Notes: generated by a model from the letters alone, not told the origin. A DNA stretch of 36,779 nucleotides from an uncultured Roseburia sp. (GCA_947062675.1 CAMSQM010000030.1:1-36779), one strand, 5' to 3'; positions 1 to 8,268 are shown, numbered from the stretch's first letter. Translations and numbers: made by a program.

Positions 1-140
1 CTCCGGTACGCTCTCTTTCTTCCACAGAATTCTATAGTACAATTCCAGTGCCTCAGGCTGTTCCTGCTCCCTCCGGTACGCTCTCTTTCTTCCACAGAAT
101 TCTATAGTACAATTCCAGTGCCTCAAGCAGTTCCCGCTTT
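1..140. repeat. 70-bp direct tandem duplication
   Basis: Bases 1-55 and 71-125 are identical, and the following 15 bases of each unit (56-70 and 126-140) are similar but diverged. The period is 70 bp, which is not a multiple of three, so the second copy shifts frame at the 3' end of the minus-strand gene that covers it. The left copy touches the window edge, so more copies could lie outside. Confidence 0.9.
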
Positions 141-421
141 GTCCGCTGCAGTTCCCTGATCCTGAGACCACACCCGATCCCGTCATAGAGCAGATCCCCT
201 TCGTCACAGTCTGCCTGAAATTTCAGTGTTCCATCCGCATCAAACAAGAGGCACAATGTCCCGCCGACGTCCTCCGTAAACAGCACGCACAGAATTTTCA
301 GCTCGTCTTTCACCTGCTGCGGAAGATTTCCAAATTTCTCATTCAGATAAAATTTTCTGCTGTATGCGCTTGCACCGCAGAGCACCACGTCCTCTCTTTT
401 TCCCGTGTCAGACATATCCAT
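53..421 (-). CDS. small conserved protein, DUF6145-like
   Basis: A 122-residue soluble protein with no signal peptide or membrane segment. The body, with a CxLFDADGTL-type stretch near residues 57-66 and a charged C-terminal helix, resembles the small proteins called DUF6145 that sit beside birA in Lachnospiraceae; that name is from memory and not verified. Function is unknown. The ATG at 421 has a GAGAGG ribosome site and overlaps the end of birA by 14 bp, so the two are translationally coupled. The C-terminus runs into the 70-bp tandem duplication. After the motif LYYRILWKKESVPEG the frame leaves the repeated sense and ends within seven residues (GAGTA then stop), so the last residues probably differ from the ancestral protein. 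Confidence 0.75.
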   Translation of the reverse strand: MDMSDTGKREDVVLCGASAYSRKFYLNEKFGNLPQQVKDELKILCVLFTEDVGGTLCLLFDADGTLKFQADCDEGDLLYDGIGCGLRIRELQRTKRELLEALELYYRILWKKESVPEGAGTA

Positions 422-1385
422 AAATTCCTCTCACTGATACTTCTCCCGCCGAAACCAGTCTGCTCCCCTCATCCGTATCCACAATCAGCTCGCCGCGCGG
501 TGTGATTCCGGCCGCAATTCCCTCAAACGGTTTCTCCGGGTCCAGCACATTCACTTTTCTGTGCAGATTAACCAGACGACCGTTGTATTCCTCTGCAAGG
601 GCACTCAGATCCTGCGTTCGCAGGTATATTTTATAGAAATGCTCAAACTGCCACAGCACCTCCCCGATCAGGGCCGCCCGGTTACAGTGCATCCCTGTCT
701 CCCGCCAGAGGGAGGTCGCCGTCTGTGCCAGCTCTTCCGGAAATGCTTCATTGTGCACATTGATTCCGATCCCCACAACAATATGATTCACATAGTCAGA
801 CTGCGCGCTCATTTCGGTCAGAATTCCGCAGACTTTTTTTCCATTCAGGACAATGTCGTTCGGCCACTTGATCCCTGCAGACACTCCCGCCCGGTTCTCT
901 ATCGCCGCGGATACTGCCAGCGCTGCGACAAGCGTCAGCATAGAGGCATTATCCGGCCGGATATCCGGCCGGAGCACCAGAGTCATATATATGCCGCTGC
1001 CGGCAGATGAATCCCAGTCTCTTCCCCCGCGGCCTTTTCCTGCTTCCTGCCGTTCCGCGACCACAAGCGCCCCGGCCGGGCATCCTTCCTCCGCCAGCTG
1101 TTTTGCTTTCGTATTGGTAGAATCTACGACCGGAAAGCAGAAAATCTCCTCTCCGGCCCACTCCGTGCGACGGATACTTTTCAATTCTGTTTCACTGAGT
1201 ATATCGGGAACTCCGAGCAGTCTGTATCCCCTGTTTTGTACCGCCTCAATCTCATAGCCGGCATCTTTCAGCTGCCGGATGGCCTTCCAGACCGCTGTCC
1301 TTGACACCCCAAGCCTCCGGCACAATTCCTGCCCTGAGACATAGCCGTCCACCCCTCGCAGCAGCCTGAGTAATTCCGTTTTCAT
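408..1385 (-). CDS. birA: bifunctional biotin operon repressor / biotin-[acetyl-CoA carboxylase] ligase
   Basis: This enzyme activates biotin to biotinyl-AMP and transfers it to the carrier lysine of biotin-dependent carboxylases; members with a DNA-binding domain also repress biotin genes. Residues 1-60 form a winged helix-turn-helix (GQELCRRLGVSRTAVWKAI). The ligase core follows, with the substrate motif VDSTNTKAK, the biotinyl-AMP loop GKGRGGRDWDS, the KWPNDIV segment and the GIGINV strand, then an SH3-like C-terminal domain. At 325 residues it is a normal length for the two-domain form. AGGAGG lies just before the ATG. It overlaps the downstream small gene. No biotin operator could be identified, so self-regulation is only expected from the family. 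Confidence 0.96.
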   Translation of the reverse strand: MKTELLRLLRGVDGYVSGQELCRRLGVSRTAVWKAIRQLKDAGYEIEAVQNRGYRLLGVPDILSETELKSIRRTEWAGEEIFCFPVVDSTNTKAKQLAEEGCPAGALVVAERQEAGKGRGGRDWDSSAGSGIYMTLVLRPDIRPDNASMLTLVAALAVSAAIENRAGVSAGIKWPNDIVLNGKKVCGILTEMSAQSDYVNHIVVGIGINVHNEAFPEELAQTATSLWRETGMHCNRAALIGEVLWQFEHFYKIYLRTQDLSALAEEYNGRLVNLHRKVNVLDPEKPFEGIAAGITPRGELIVDTDEGSRLVSAGEVSVRGIYGYV

Positions 1386-1460
1386 TGCGCCTCCTGTCCG
1401 GTGTCTGCACCCCGTTCTCCGTCACTGCCGCTTCTTAAAATATACCTGTTTTTACAGCCC

Positions 1461-1621
1461 CGCCTCCCTGCAGCTGCGGTCATACGGTTTCTGCGATGGC
1501 TACACTGTCTTTCGCAATGTGGCAGGCATCACTGCCTTACAGACCCGGCTCCCTGCGGCTGCGGTCATCCAGTCTCTGTGGCTACACTGTCTTTCGCAAT
1601 GTGGCGAGCATCACTGCCTTT
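1461..1621. repeat. imperfect tandem duplication of the argF 3' end (about 82-85 bp unit)
   Basis: About 1544-1620 (the last codons and stop of argF, plus trailing bases) and about 1461-1538 are closely similar, offset by 82-85 bp with a 3-base indel. The downstream copy still encodes KAVMPATLRKTV and a stop in its own frame, against [12 protein letters not shown] in the gene. Each unit also carries a GC-rich CTGCRGCTGCGG stretch. Confidence 0.85.
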
Positions 1622-2577
1622 ATCGTGTGCATGCGATTCTCTGCCTCATCAAAAACAACAGATCGCGGACCCTCAAACACCTCATCGGTCACTTCAAGTT
1701 CCGCAAAACCAAATTTTTCATAAATCTGTTTCCCGATTGTCGTTTTCAGATCATGAAATGCGGGCAGACAGTGCATAAAAACAGCCTCCGGTTTTGCATT
1801 CGCCATCGCCGCGGCAGTTACCTGATACGGCATCAGATCGTGCAGACGCTCCTCCCACACTTCGTCCGGTTCCCCCATTGACACCCAGACATCCGTATAA
1901 ATGACATCTGCATCCCTGGTCCCCTCTGCGACATCCCCCGTCAGTGTGATGGTTGCTCCCGTGTCAGCAGCTGTTTTTCTGCAATATTCGACAAGCTGTC
2001 CGTCCGGAAAATACCTGCTGCATGTACATGCCACAAAATGCATTCCGAGTTTCGCAGCCGTGACCATGAGGGAGTTTCCCATATTAAAACGCGCATCCCC
2101 CATATAGACCAGCTTAACTCCTTTCAGTCTGCCAAGATGCTCCCGGATCGTCAGCATGTCCGCCAGCATCTGCGTCGGATGAAATTCATCTGTCAGGCCG
2201 TTCCAGACAGGAACGCCCGCATGTTCCGCCAGCTCCTCCACGATCTTCTGCCCGAATCCCCGGTATTCAATTCCGTCATACATCCGTCCAAGAACTCTTG
2301 CGGTATCCGCAATACTCTCTTTTTTCCCGATCTGCGAGCCGGACGGGTCCAGGTATGTAACATGCATCCCCAGATCGTAGGCAGCCGTCTCAAATGCACA
2401 GCGGGTTCTCGTGCTTGTCTTCTCAAATATCAGCGCAATATTTTTTCCCGTAAGCTCATCATGCCGGATCCCCTGCTTCTTTTTTTGTTTCAGTTCCGCC
2501 GCAAGATCAATCAGATAAAGAATCTCCTCCGGTGTAAAATCCATCAGTTTTAAAAAATTTCGTCCTTGTAAGTTCAT
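1582..2577 (-). CDS. argF: ornithine carbamoyltransferase
   Basis: Transfers the carbamoyl group of carbamoyl phosphate to ornithine to give citrulline, in arginine synthesis or, run backwards, in arginine breakdown. The carbamoyl-phosphate loop is [13 protein letters not shown] near residue 50. HPTQMLAD and the ornithine/active-site motif MHCLPAFHD follow. The C-terminal [20 protein letters not shown] helix is typical. The length of 331 residues is normal. AAGGGG precedes the ATG. No other arginine gene is adjacent, so the sequence does not decide between an anabolic (argF) and a catabolic (arcB) role. The last 13 codons are part of a tandem duplication that leaves a relic of the C-terminus downstream. 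Confidence 0.95.
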   Translation of the reverse strand: MNLQGRNFLKLMDFTPEEILYLIDLAAELKQKKKQGIRHDELTGKNIALIFEKTSTRTRCAFETAAYDLGMHVTYLDPSGSQIGKKESIADTARVLGRMYDGIEYRGFGQKIVEELAEHAGVPVWNGLTDEFHPTQMLADMLTIREHLGRLKGVKLVYMGDARFNMGNSLMVTAAKLGMHFVACTCSRYFPDGQLVEYCRKTAADTGATITLTGDVAEGTRDADVIYTDVWVSMGEPDEVWEERLHDLMPYQVTAAAMANAKPEAVFMHCLPAFHDLKTTIGKQIYEKFGFAELEVTDEVFEGPRSVVFDEAENRMHTIKAVMLATLRKTV

Positions 2578-2600
2578 TCTGCATAACCCCTTTCCCCAAC

Positions 2601-2628
2601 AACAGGGGGCGCACAGCAGCCCCCTGTT
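2601..2628 (-). terminator. intercistronic hairpin between SPFH gene and argF
   Basis: Perfect 10-bp arms AACAGGGGGC and GCCCCCTGTT with an 8-base loop start just after the SPFH stop codon. In the minus direction the hairpin is not followed by a clear U-run, so it may be a weak terminator, an attenuator or an mRNA-stabilising element. Confidence 0.5.
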
Positions 2629-2631
2629 TTC

Positions 2632-3579
2632 TTATTTTTCATTTAAGGCAATTTCAGATACGGCTTTGGCAAGCCCCGCTATTCCCTGAATTTCTGATGG
2701 AATAATAATCTTGGTCGCCTTCCCGTCTGCCGCTCTGGCAAACGCCTCCAGACTCTTCAGCTGAATCACACTTTTATCCGGAGCCGCCTCCTTTATCATG
2801 CGCAGACCATCCGCATTCGCCTGCTGAATCTTAAGAATCGCATCTGCCTGGCCCTCCGCCTCACGGATCGTCGCTTCCTTCTTTGCCTCAGCGCGCAGAA
2901 TCGCCGCCTGCTTTTCCGCCTCCGCATCAAGAATTGCCGATTCTTTCTTACCCTCCGCGACAAGTACTGTCGATTTCTTCTCTCCCTCTGCGCGCAGAAT
3001 CGCTTCACGGCGCTCACGCTCCGCCTTCATCTGTTTCTCCATGGCGTCCTGAATGGCTGCCGGCGGGATAATATTTTTCAACTCAACCCGGTTAACTTTG
3101 ATTCCCCAGGGGTCTGTCGCGACATCCAGAGTCGCGCGCATCTTGGTATTGATCGTCTCCCTCGACGTCAGCGTCTCATCCAGCTCCAGATCACCGATAA
3201 TATTCCGAAGCGTCGTCGCAGTCAGATTCTCAATAGCCATGATCGGGTTCTCTACCCCGTATGCATAAAGCTTCGGATCAGTAATCTGAAAGTAGACCAC
3301 AGTGTCAATCTGCATTGTTACATTATCTTTCGTGATCACAGGCTGCGGTGGAAAATCCACCACCTGCTCCTTTAAAATCACTCTTTTTGCCACACGGTCA
3401 ATAAATGGTGCCTTAAAATGCGGCCCCACTCCCCACGTCGCCAGATATACCCCAAGGCGCTCCACAATCATTGCATGTGCCTGCGGTACGATCTTAATAC
3501 ACGAAACCGCAACCGCCAGCACCAGAATAATCAGGACGATCGCTCCAATCAGCAAAATATTGGACATAACCATTTCCAT
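2632..3579 (-). CDS. SPFH/stomatin-like membrane protein (band 7 family)
   Basis: A membrane-anchored scaffold of the stomatin/prohibitin superfamily, close to QmcA; family members form oligomeric membrane microdomains and often act with proteases. One N-terminal membrane segment (about residues 5-25) is followed by the SPFH domain beginning IVPQAHAMIVERLG and containing PPQPVITKDNVTMQIDT. A long Ala/Glu-rich coiled coil has repeated RAEGEKKS / VAEGKKES / DAEAEKQA units, followed by a short hydrophobic tail. The ATG at 3579 is preferred over the upstream ATG at 3624 because GGAGGAA lies 7 bases before it and the protein then begins directly with the membrane helix (315 residues). No NfeD partner gene is adjacent. 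Confidence 0.93.
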   Translation of the reverse strand: MEMVMSNILLIGAIVLIILVLAVAVSCIKIVPQAHAMIVERLGVYLATWGVGPHFKAPFIDRVAKRVILKEQVVDFPPQPVITKDNVTMQIDTVVYFQITDPKLYAYGVENPIMAIENLTATTLRNIIGDLELDETLTSRETINTKMRATLDVATDPWGIKVNRVELKNIIPPAAIQDAMEKQMKAERERREAILRAEGEKKSTVLVAEGKKESAILDAEAEKQAAILRAEAKKEATIREAEGQADAILKIQQANADGLRMIKEAAPDKSVIQLKSLEAFARAADGKATKIIIPSEIQGIAGLAKAVSEIALNEK

Positions 3580-3653
3580 AAACCAGTTCCTCCATTCCTC
3601 TGTATTGTATCCACTTTTAATCATATTACTATATTTAATTAGAAATTACAAGA

Positions 3654-3692
3654 ACAGCCGCAGGAATTCTCACTCTGAGATCCCGCGGCTGT
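3654..3692 (-). terminator. terminator after the cell wall hydrolase gene
   Basis: Arms ACAGCCGC and GCGGCTGT flank a loop of about 23 bases, downstream of the minus-strand stop at 3735. In the minus direction the stem is followed by TTCTTGTAATTTC. A second small hairpin (GATTGT/ACAATC) lies between it and the stop codon. Confidence 0.65.
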
Positions 3693-3734
3693 CCGCTATT
3701 CTATCCAGCAGATTGTCAGAACAATCCCCGTGGT

Positions 3735-5591
3735 TTAATTAAAAAATACATGATTGCCAATCACAAGCCCCTGCCTGCCGGATGATACTCTTCTGAAACA
3801 TGTCGCACCTCCTGTATTATCCGCACCACCCAGCGCCTGCTGCGCTGCCTGGATACAGCTTGCCTTCGGTCCGCTCGCCGCAACTCTTGCGACAGCCCCG
3901 CTTCCAGCAGGTGAAAACTGTCCTCCCTCATAAATTACACCGTACACGCTTCCCGGATAGGAACCTGATCTGACACGATTCATAACAACAGCACCAACTG
4001 CCAGCTGTCCCTCATAGCTCTCGCTGCCCGCCTCGCACTGAATCAGAGCTGCAAGAAGTGTTACATCATCCACTGAAGCAGAAACGGATGACTTCTGCAC
4101 AGTCTGCACCTGTGCGGACTGTGCCGCCTGCGCTGCCTTTGCCGCTTCTTCTGCTTTCGCTCTGGCTGCAGCCTCAGCCGCCGCGCGCTCCTCCTCGATC
4201 GTGACAGCCTCTCCAAGCGCCAGATCTGTCGTAACATAATCGGCACTGACAAAAGCCGTCGCTCCCTTATATTTTACCGCAATCCATTCCCCGTCTGTCT
4301 CCACGCTGGTATCCACCGGCAGAGTTGTTCCGCTGGACACTGATGTGAGCACAGAGCTTTCAGCGTCCGCCGCACTTCTGACCCGCAGACCGTCAGTCTG
4401 AATCTCTGCCTCTGTGTCAAAATTCGCTGTTGCATACTCAAATGCATCCAGTCCTGAAACACAGTATTCATTCTTTACATATCCTTCCACATTCCCCGAA
4501 ACGATATGTGTCCACTCCGCGCCGGCTTCGACGATCTCTGCCACATCGCCTTTATATAGTTTTCCCTCAATCTCCGCTTCTGTATTTCCTTCTGTCCTTA
4601 CATAGAGAAATTCATTCACGTCTGCCATGAGGCGATTATTCCAGACTGCTTCCGGAGAATCATTTTTTTCCGGCTGCTGATCAGCTCCCGCGATATCTGC
4701 CGCAACATCCGGAGCCTCATCTGCCCGTGCCATATCCGGCTGTACCGGCACATCCTCTGTGACTGCCGGAAGCTCCGCCGCATCAGGTAAATTATCTTCA
4801 TTTAACGCTGCATCTGCATTGCGTGTTGTATTTTCCAAAAGAGATGACGACTCTTCCTCATCCGGTATTTCTTCAGAAATGGAGATCTGCTCAGCGTCAT
4901 TTTCGATAACAGGTGTCTGCCCTGCGTCACCGGTCGACATTTCCGTAACAGCCTGATTCTCTGCTTCCTGTACCGGTTCTGCCGACTGGGAATCTGCCAG
5001 ATCTTCCGGGTTATTCACAGCCGGATCCGATTCGTTTTCCACATCCGCCGGAATCCCTGCGGCTGCAATCATCTGGCTTTTACCGATTTCTGCGATACTT
5101 CCTGCTGTCAGAACCGCATTCCTGTCTTCTGATTCCACTGGAACAGCTGCACTCTTAGTGATATCTGCAATGCTTCCCGCCGTGAGGCCACCCTCTATGT
5201 TCTCTTCTGCCCCGGCTTCCGCCAGACGGTTCCCAGGATTCGTATCCGCAATCCCCTGTTCATCCGCTTTCCCGGACACATTTTCCGTCAGTTCTGTCAT
5301 CGGCATGGCAGCCTCATCGGCCACAGATACCTTTTCCGCCGAAGCAACCAGATTTACCGGTAACTGCCGGACATCTGCTGCTGTCTCCATACTGTCCAGC
5401 GCCTCAGCTTTAAGCAGATCCAGACAGGTAACTACTCCTGCCGTCCCTCTCGCCGCCAGCTCTGTGTCTGCCTCCACCCTCACAGATACGGACTTCATTC
5501 CGGTAATCTCAGCGACATCTGCGATTGAACACATCACTGCCAGTGACCCGGCAACCATAATTCCTTCAACCGCTTTCCTTTTCAAGCTCAT
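3735..5591 (-). CDS. secreted cell wall hydrolase with SH3 domains and SleB-type catalytic domain
   Basis: A predicted exported peptidoglycan hydrolase of 618 residues. A signal-like hydrophobic N-terminus (KRKAVEGIMVAGSLAVMCS) is followed by about 280 residues of acidic, Ala/Glu-rich low-complexity linker. In and near it recur SIADVAEITG, AGSIADITKS and AGSIAEIGKS. Two bacterial SH3 domains come next, the second with the DGLRVRSAADAESSVL signature. An Ala/Glu-rich helix (EEERAAAEAAARAKAEEAAK) leads to a C-terminal Hydrolase_2/SleB domain. There the Glu of LIQCEAGSESYEGQLAVG is the expected catalytic acid, with VVMNRVRSGSYPGSVYGVIY next. The ATG at 5591 has GAGGAGG 5 bases upstream. SleB relatives include spore-cortex lytic enzymes, but the SH3 domains and long linker fit a vegetative wall enzyme at least as well. 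Confidence 0.9.
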   Translation of the reverse strand: MSLKRKAVEGIMVAGSLAVMCSIADVAEITGMKSVSVRVEADTELAARGTAGVVTCLDLLKAEALDSMETAADVRQLPVNLVASAEKVSVADEAAMPMTELTENVSGKADEQGIADTNPGNRLAEAGAEENIEGGLTAGSIADITKSAAVPVESEDRNAVLTAGSIAEIGKSQMIAAAGIPADVENESDPAVNNPEDLADSQSAEPVQEAENQAVTEMSTGDAGQTPVIENDAEQISISEEIPDEEESSSLLENTTRNADAALNEDNLPDAAELPAVTEDVPVQPDMARADEAPDVAADIAGADQQPEKNDSPEAVWNNRLMADVNEFLYVRTEGNTEAEIEGKLYKGDVAEIVEAGAEWTHIVSGNVEGYVKNEYCVSGLDAFEYATANFDTEAEIQTDGLRVRSAADAESSVLTSVSSGTTLPVDTSVETDGEWIAVKYKGATAFVSADYVTTDLALGEAVTIEEERAAAEAAARAKAEEAAKAAQAAQSAQVQTVQKSSVSASVDDVTLLAALIQCEAGSESYEGQLAVGAVVMNRVRSGSYPGSVYGVIYEGGQFSPAGSGAVARVAASGPKASCIQAAQQALGGADNTGGATCFRRVSSGRQGLVIGNHVFFN

Positions 5592-5673
5592 AGAAACCTC
5601 CTCAATGCACACTGCCTGCAAACACTCCGGCTGCTGATACAGTATTACATCTTTTCTCCGTTTTATTCATAAT

Positions 5674-5701
5674 TTATTACAATTATTACGGATTTATTAC
5701 G
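5674..5701 (-). promoter_or_regulatory. array of GTAAT repeats, possible WalR-like operator
   Basis: On the minus strand, just downstream of the predicted transcription start of the hydrolase gene, CGTAAT-N5-CGTAAT is followed 3 bases later by TGTAAT. The spacing matches the WalR (YycF) box, TGTWAH-N5-TGTWAH, with C for T in the first two half sites. The link to WalR is an inference. Confidence 0.35.
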
Positions 5702-5706
5702 ATGTC

Positions 5707-5735
5707 ATTATAGCAAAGCCCTGAATCATTGTCAA
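5707..5735 (-). promoter_or_regulatory. consensus sigma-A promoter for the cell wall hydrolase
   Basis: On the minus strand TTGACA is separated by exactly 17 bases from TATAAT, matching both hexamers perfectly. It lies about 115 bases before the hydrolase start codon, giving a leader of roughly 110 nt. Confidence 0.85.
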
Positions 5736-5776
5736 GTATCCCCATTGTATTTCCAGCTGAACAATCTTTTACGCAC

Positions 5777-5821
5777 AAAAAAGCGTAAATCCCTTGTCAA
5801 ATCAGGAATTTACGCTTTTTT
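5777..5821 (-). terminator. strong rho-independent terminator
   Basis: Perfect 14-bp arms AAAAAAGCGTAAAT and ATTTACGCTTTTTT around a 17-base loop. It has a U-run in the minus direction and lies downstream of the small membrane protein gene. The A/T symmetry makes it functional in both directions. Confidence 0.88.
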
Positions 5822-5935
5822 ATGTACTTTCCATGCGTCCGTCATCATGAAATAGTTCTGTTACATTTTACAATTCCTTTGCCCTGTTCTTTTTCCGCAA
5901 AACTCCGCCGGGCACAGGAAGCACCGGCGCTGATT

Positions 5936-6256
5936 CTACGGAAAAACTTCCTCCAGCACCGCGTCTATCAGCTCCTCCGGTGCTCCGCCTGAAACTGACG
6001 CCACGACAGGCTGCTGCCCATGCGTAATTTCCTGCATCGTTTGTCTCCGTGCTGTTTCCGCTTCGCTCTTTCTGGCTTCCGCTTCCTGTTCCACACATAC
6101 AAGAATCCGCTTTGTATCTGTAGTATTCTCTCTTATCAGTCTTCCAATTCCCTTTATCCTGTGTAAAGTGACAGCCAGCAGGAGAAACACAACACCACTT
6201 ACCACCATGGTTATCCAGCCGGAATATTCTGTCAGAAACAAACGCACCTGATCCAT
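5936..6256 (-). CDS. small single-pass membrane protein, unknown function
   Basis: A 106-residue protein that I do not recognise. It has a short N-terminus, a hydrophobic membrane segment at about residues 13-30 (WITMVVSGVVFLLLAVTLH), then a basic stretch and a charged helix rich in Glu/Ala/Arg (VEQEAEARKSEAETARRQTMQ) that could be a short coiled coil. The C-terminus is acidic. The ATG has GAGAGG upstream at good spacing. A longer overlapping frame (5868-6260) has a Cys/Gly/Trp-rich composition unlike a real protein and is treated as a shadow. A strong terminator follows about 115 bp downstream. Confidence 0.65.
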   Translation of the reverse strand: MDQVRLFLTEYSGWITMVVSGVVFLLLAVTLHRIKGIGRLIRENTTDTKRILVCVEQEAEARKSEAETARRQTMQEITHGQQPVVASVSGGAPEELIDAVLEEVFP

Positions 6257-6446
6257 ACACTTTACCTCTCTTTCCCAGCGCGGACAGCCTGTCCGCCTGA
6301 TGAATTCTGTATCTACTATTATAATGAACCTTTCATCATTTGAAAAGAGACACGGACCGTTTTTTCACCGCAAGTTCTGACATTTTTCCCGCCCTGCACT
6401 TTAAGCCCCTGGATAATCATACAGCTATTTTCAGCCAGCGGACCTC

Positions 6447-6475
6447 TTGACTTTTCATCACAGGGGTATTATAAA
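6447..6475 (+). promoter_or_regulatory. sigma-A promoter for murG
   Basis: TTGACT and TATAAA are separated by 17 bases, about 75 bases before the murG start codon. This fits a vegetative promoter in the divergent intergenic region 6257-6549, where no gene was seen. Confidence 0.75.
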
Positions 6476-6549
6476 TTAGGAAAGCAGGTTTTCATTTGCG
6501 CGGCAATCCGCGCAGAAATGAGGAGAACTATCAGGAAAGGAACTATTTT

Positions 6550-7632
6550 ATGAAAAAAATTGTGATGACCGGAGGCGGAACTGCCGGGCATGTGACACCA
6601 AATATCGCACTGTTTCCCGCCCTGCGAAACGAAGGTTTTGATATTTCTTATATAGGTTCCTATGACGGAATCGAAAAACGACTGATTGAGGAACAGGGAA
6701 TCCCTTACTTCGGAATCTCCTCTGGGAAGCTGAGACGTTATTTCGATCCCAAAAACTTTTCTGACCCTTTTAAAGTTCTGAAAGGGTACTGGCAGTCCAT
6801 AAAACTACTAAAAAAGATCCAGCCGGATATTGTTTTTTCCAAGGGAGGATTTGTCTCTGTCCCCGTCATTCTCGCAGCCGGGCACTGCAGAATTCCTTCC
6901 ATTATCCATGAATCGGACATCACACCGGGACTCGCAAACAGACTTGCCATCCCAAGAGCAACCAGGGTCTGTTGTAACTTTCCTGAAACCATGGATTATC
7001 TCCCAAAAGAAAAAGCTGTTCTGACCGGTTCCCCCATCCGCCGCGAACTTTTAAACGGAAAAGCAGACAGCGCTTTCCAGCTTTGCAGATTTTCAGACCG
7101 TAACAAACCTGCAATCCTGATCATTGGGGGAAGCAGCGGCTCCCGTGCTATTAATACCGCCATCCGCAATCTTCTTCCGGAGCTGGTAAAAAAATATAAT
7201 ATTATACATCTCTGCGGCAAAGGTAATCTTGATATCTCGCTGCAGCAGGTGGCTGGATACGCACAATTTGAATACGCCGGGGAAGAACTTGCTGATATGT
7301 TTGCTCTGGCAGACTTTGTAATCTCCAGGGCCGGCGCCAATGCCATCTGCGAACTCCTGGCCCTGCACAAACCAAATATATTAATCCCTCTCTCCGCCTC
7401 CGCAAGCCGTGGTGACCAGATTCTGAACGCCAATTCCTTCCGCACCCAGGGATTCAGTTATGTACTGGAAGAAGAATCTGTCACAAATACAACTCTGCTG
7501 GAAGCGATTGAAGACATCTCAGGCAAAAAGGATTCTTATATTGATGCGATGAAAAAAAGCAGCAGCAGAAATTCCATTGATGCAATTGTGGGACTCATCC
7601 TGGAAATCGCAGGTCATGTGCGCAGGCTGTAA
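6550..7632 (+). CDS. murG: UDP-N-acetylglucosamine:lipid I GlcNAc transferase (MurG)
   Basis: Adds GlcNAc to lipid I to make lipid II, the last cytoplasmic step of peptidoglycan precursor synthesis, on the inner membrane face. It is a GT-B fold protein of 360 residues. The N-terminal donor/acceptor loop is MTGGGTAGHVTPN. The second Gly-rich motif is FSKGGFVSVPVILA, followed by HESDITPGLANR. The C-terminal UDP-GlcNAc domain has IIGGSSGSRAIN, and the signature SRAGANAICELLAL precedes IPLSASASRGDQ. The start is the ATG at 6550 (AGGAAAGGAAC upstream), because the motif begins right after it; an earlier in-frame TTG at 6496 would add an unsupported 18 residues. It stands alone rather than in a division/cell-wall cluster, so it may be a second or relocated murG. 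Confidence 0.93.
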   Translation: MKKIVMTGGGTAGHVTPNIALFPALRNEGFDISYIGSYDGIEKRLIEEQGIPYFGISSGKLRRYFDPKNFSDPFKVLKGYWQSIKLLKKIQPDIVFSKGGFVSVPVILAAGHCRIPSIIHESDITPGLANRLAIPRATRVCCNFPETMDYLPKEKAVLTGSPIRRELLNGKADSAFQLCRFSDRNKPAILIIGGSSGSRAINTAIRNLLPELVKKYNIIHLCGKGNLDISLQQVAGYAQFEYAGEELADMFALADFVISRAGANAICELLALHKPNILIPLSASASRGDQILNANSFRTQGFSYVLEEESVTNTTLLEAIEDISGKKDSYIDAMKKSSSRNSIDAIVGLILEIAGHVRRL

Positions 7633-7645
7633 CATTCTGCCTGCG
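7621..7645 (+). terminator. hairpin containing the murG stop codon
   Basis: Arms CGCAGGC and GCCTGCG enclose the murG TAA stop (7630-7632) in the loop. The following bases are not strongly U-rich, so termination may be weak. Confidence 0.45.
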
Positions 7646-7830
7646 ACACATGCTGATTTTGCCTGACATGGTCTGCCCGTGCGTATCTATCGCGGCACTG
7701 ATGTCAGCCTGTAACACTGATTTCGCCAAAATCATGCTGCCGTGAAACGTCAGTATTTCTATAAGCAGCACAGCAGTCCGCGAAATTTACACCATTATCC
7801 TGATAGTGCAAATGTATTCACCCCGGGTTC

Positions 7831-8268
7831 TCAGTCAGCCTGAAACTGCTCCGGAAATTTCAGCTTATTGCAGATTTCATCCATTTCCCCGGCAGAGAAT
7901 GTCTCATGACTCCACCTGAGAATATCATTATTCCGGGCGCCGTGGTATCTGGGTATCAGATGCATATGAAAGTGATAAACCGTCTGCCCGGCTACTTCAT
8001 GATTATTCTGAAGAAGATTGAATCCATCACACCGGAGCTGTTCTGTCATATAGTGCGTCAGCTTTTTGGCAAGCTTCATCACGTTTGCCGCCGTTTCCTC
8101 GTCAATCTCATAGATATCCGCACAGTGCTCTTTGGGCAGAATCAGTGCATGTCCCTTTGACGCCGGATTTACATCAAGAATCACTTTAAACGCGCCGTCC
8201 TCGTAAATTGTACAGGATGGAATCTCTCCTGCGATTATTTTGCAGAAAATACAATCATTATTTCTCAT
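7831..8268 (-). CDS. HIT family nucleotide-binding protein
   Basis: A histidine-triad hydrolase of 145 residues, from a family that cleaves AMP-type conjugates such as adenosine phosphoramidates or dinucleoside polyphosphates. The N-terminal CIFCKIIAGEIPS supplies two metal-binding Cys. The catalytic triad is HFHMHLIPRYHG near residues 95-106, preceded by the GHALILPKEH strand. The C-terminal extension (EMDEICNKLK) is typical of the longer Firmicutes form. The ATG at 8268 has AAGGAA upstream; an open frame extends to 8520 but its translation is not protein-like. It is a single gene, convergent with murG. Confidence 0.93.
   Translation of the reverse strand: MRNNDCIFCKIIAGEIPSCTIYEDGAFKVILDVNPASKGHALILPKEHCADIYEIDEETAANVMKLAKKLTHYMTEQLRCDGFNLLQNNHEVAGQTVYHFHMHLIPRYHGARNNDILRWSHETFSAGEMDEICNKLKFPEQFQAD

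Noticed and set aside
561..1257. Plus-strand open frames across birA
   Set aside because: They are shadows of the minus-strand birA gene and lack ribosome sites and motifs.
5868..6260. Open frame of 130 residues overlapping the small membrane protein
   Set aside because: Composition (many Cys, Gly, Trp, Arg) is not protein-like; the 5936-6256 frame has a ribosome site and a clear membrane helix.
6496..6549. TTG start for MurG at 6496
   Set aside because: The extension (MRGNPRRNEEN) precedes the normal MurG N-terminus, and AGGAAAGGAAC supports the ATG at 6550.
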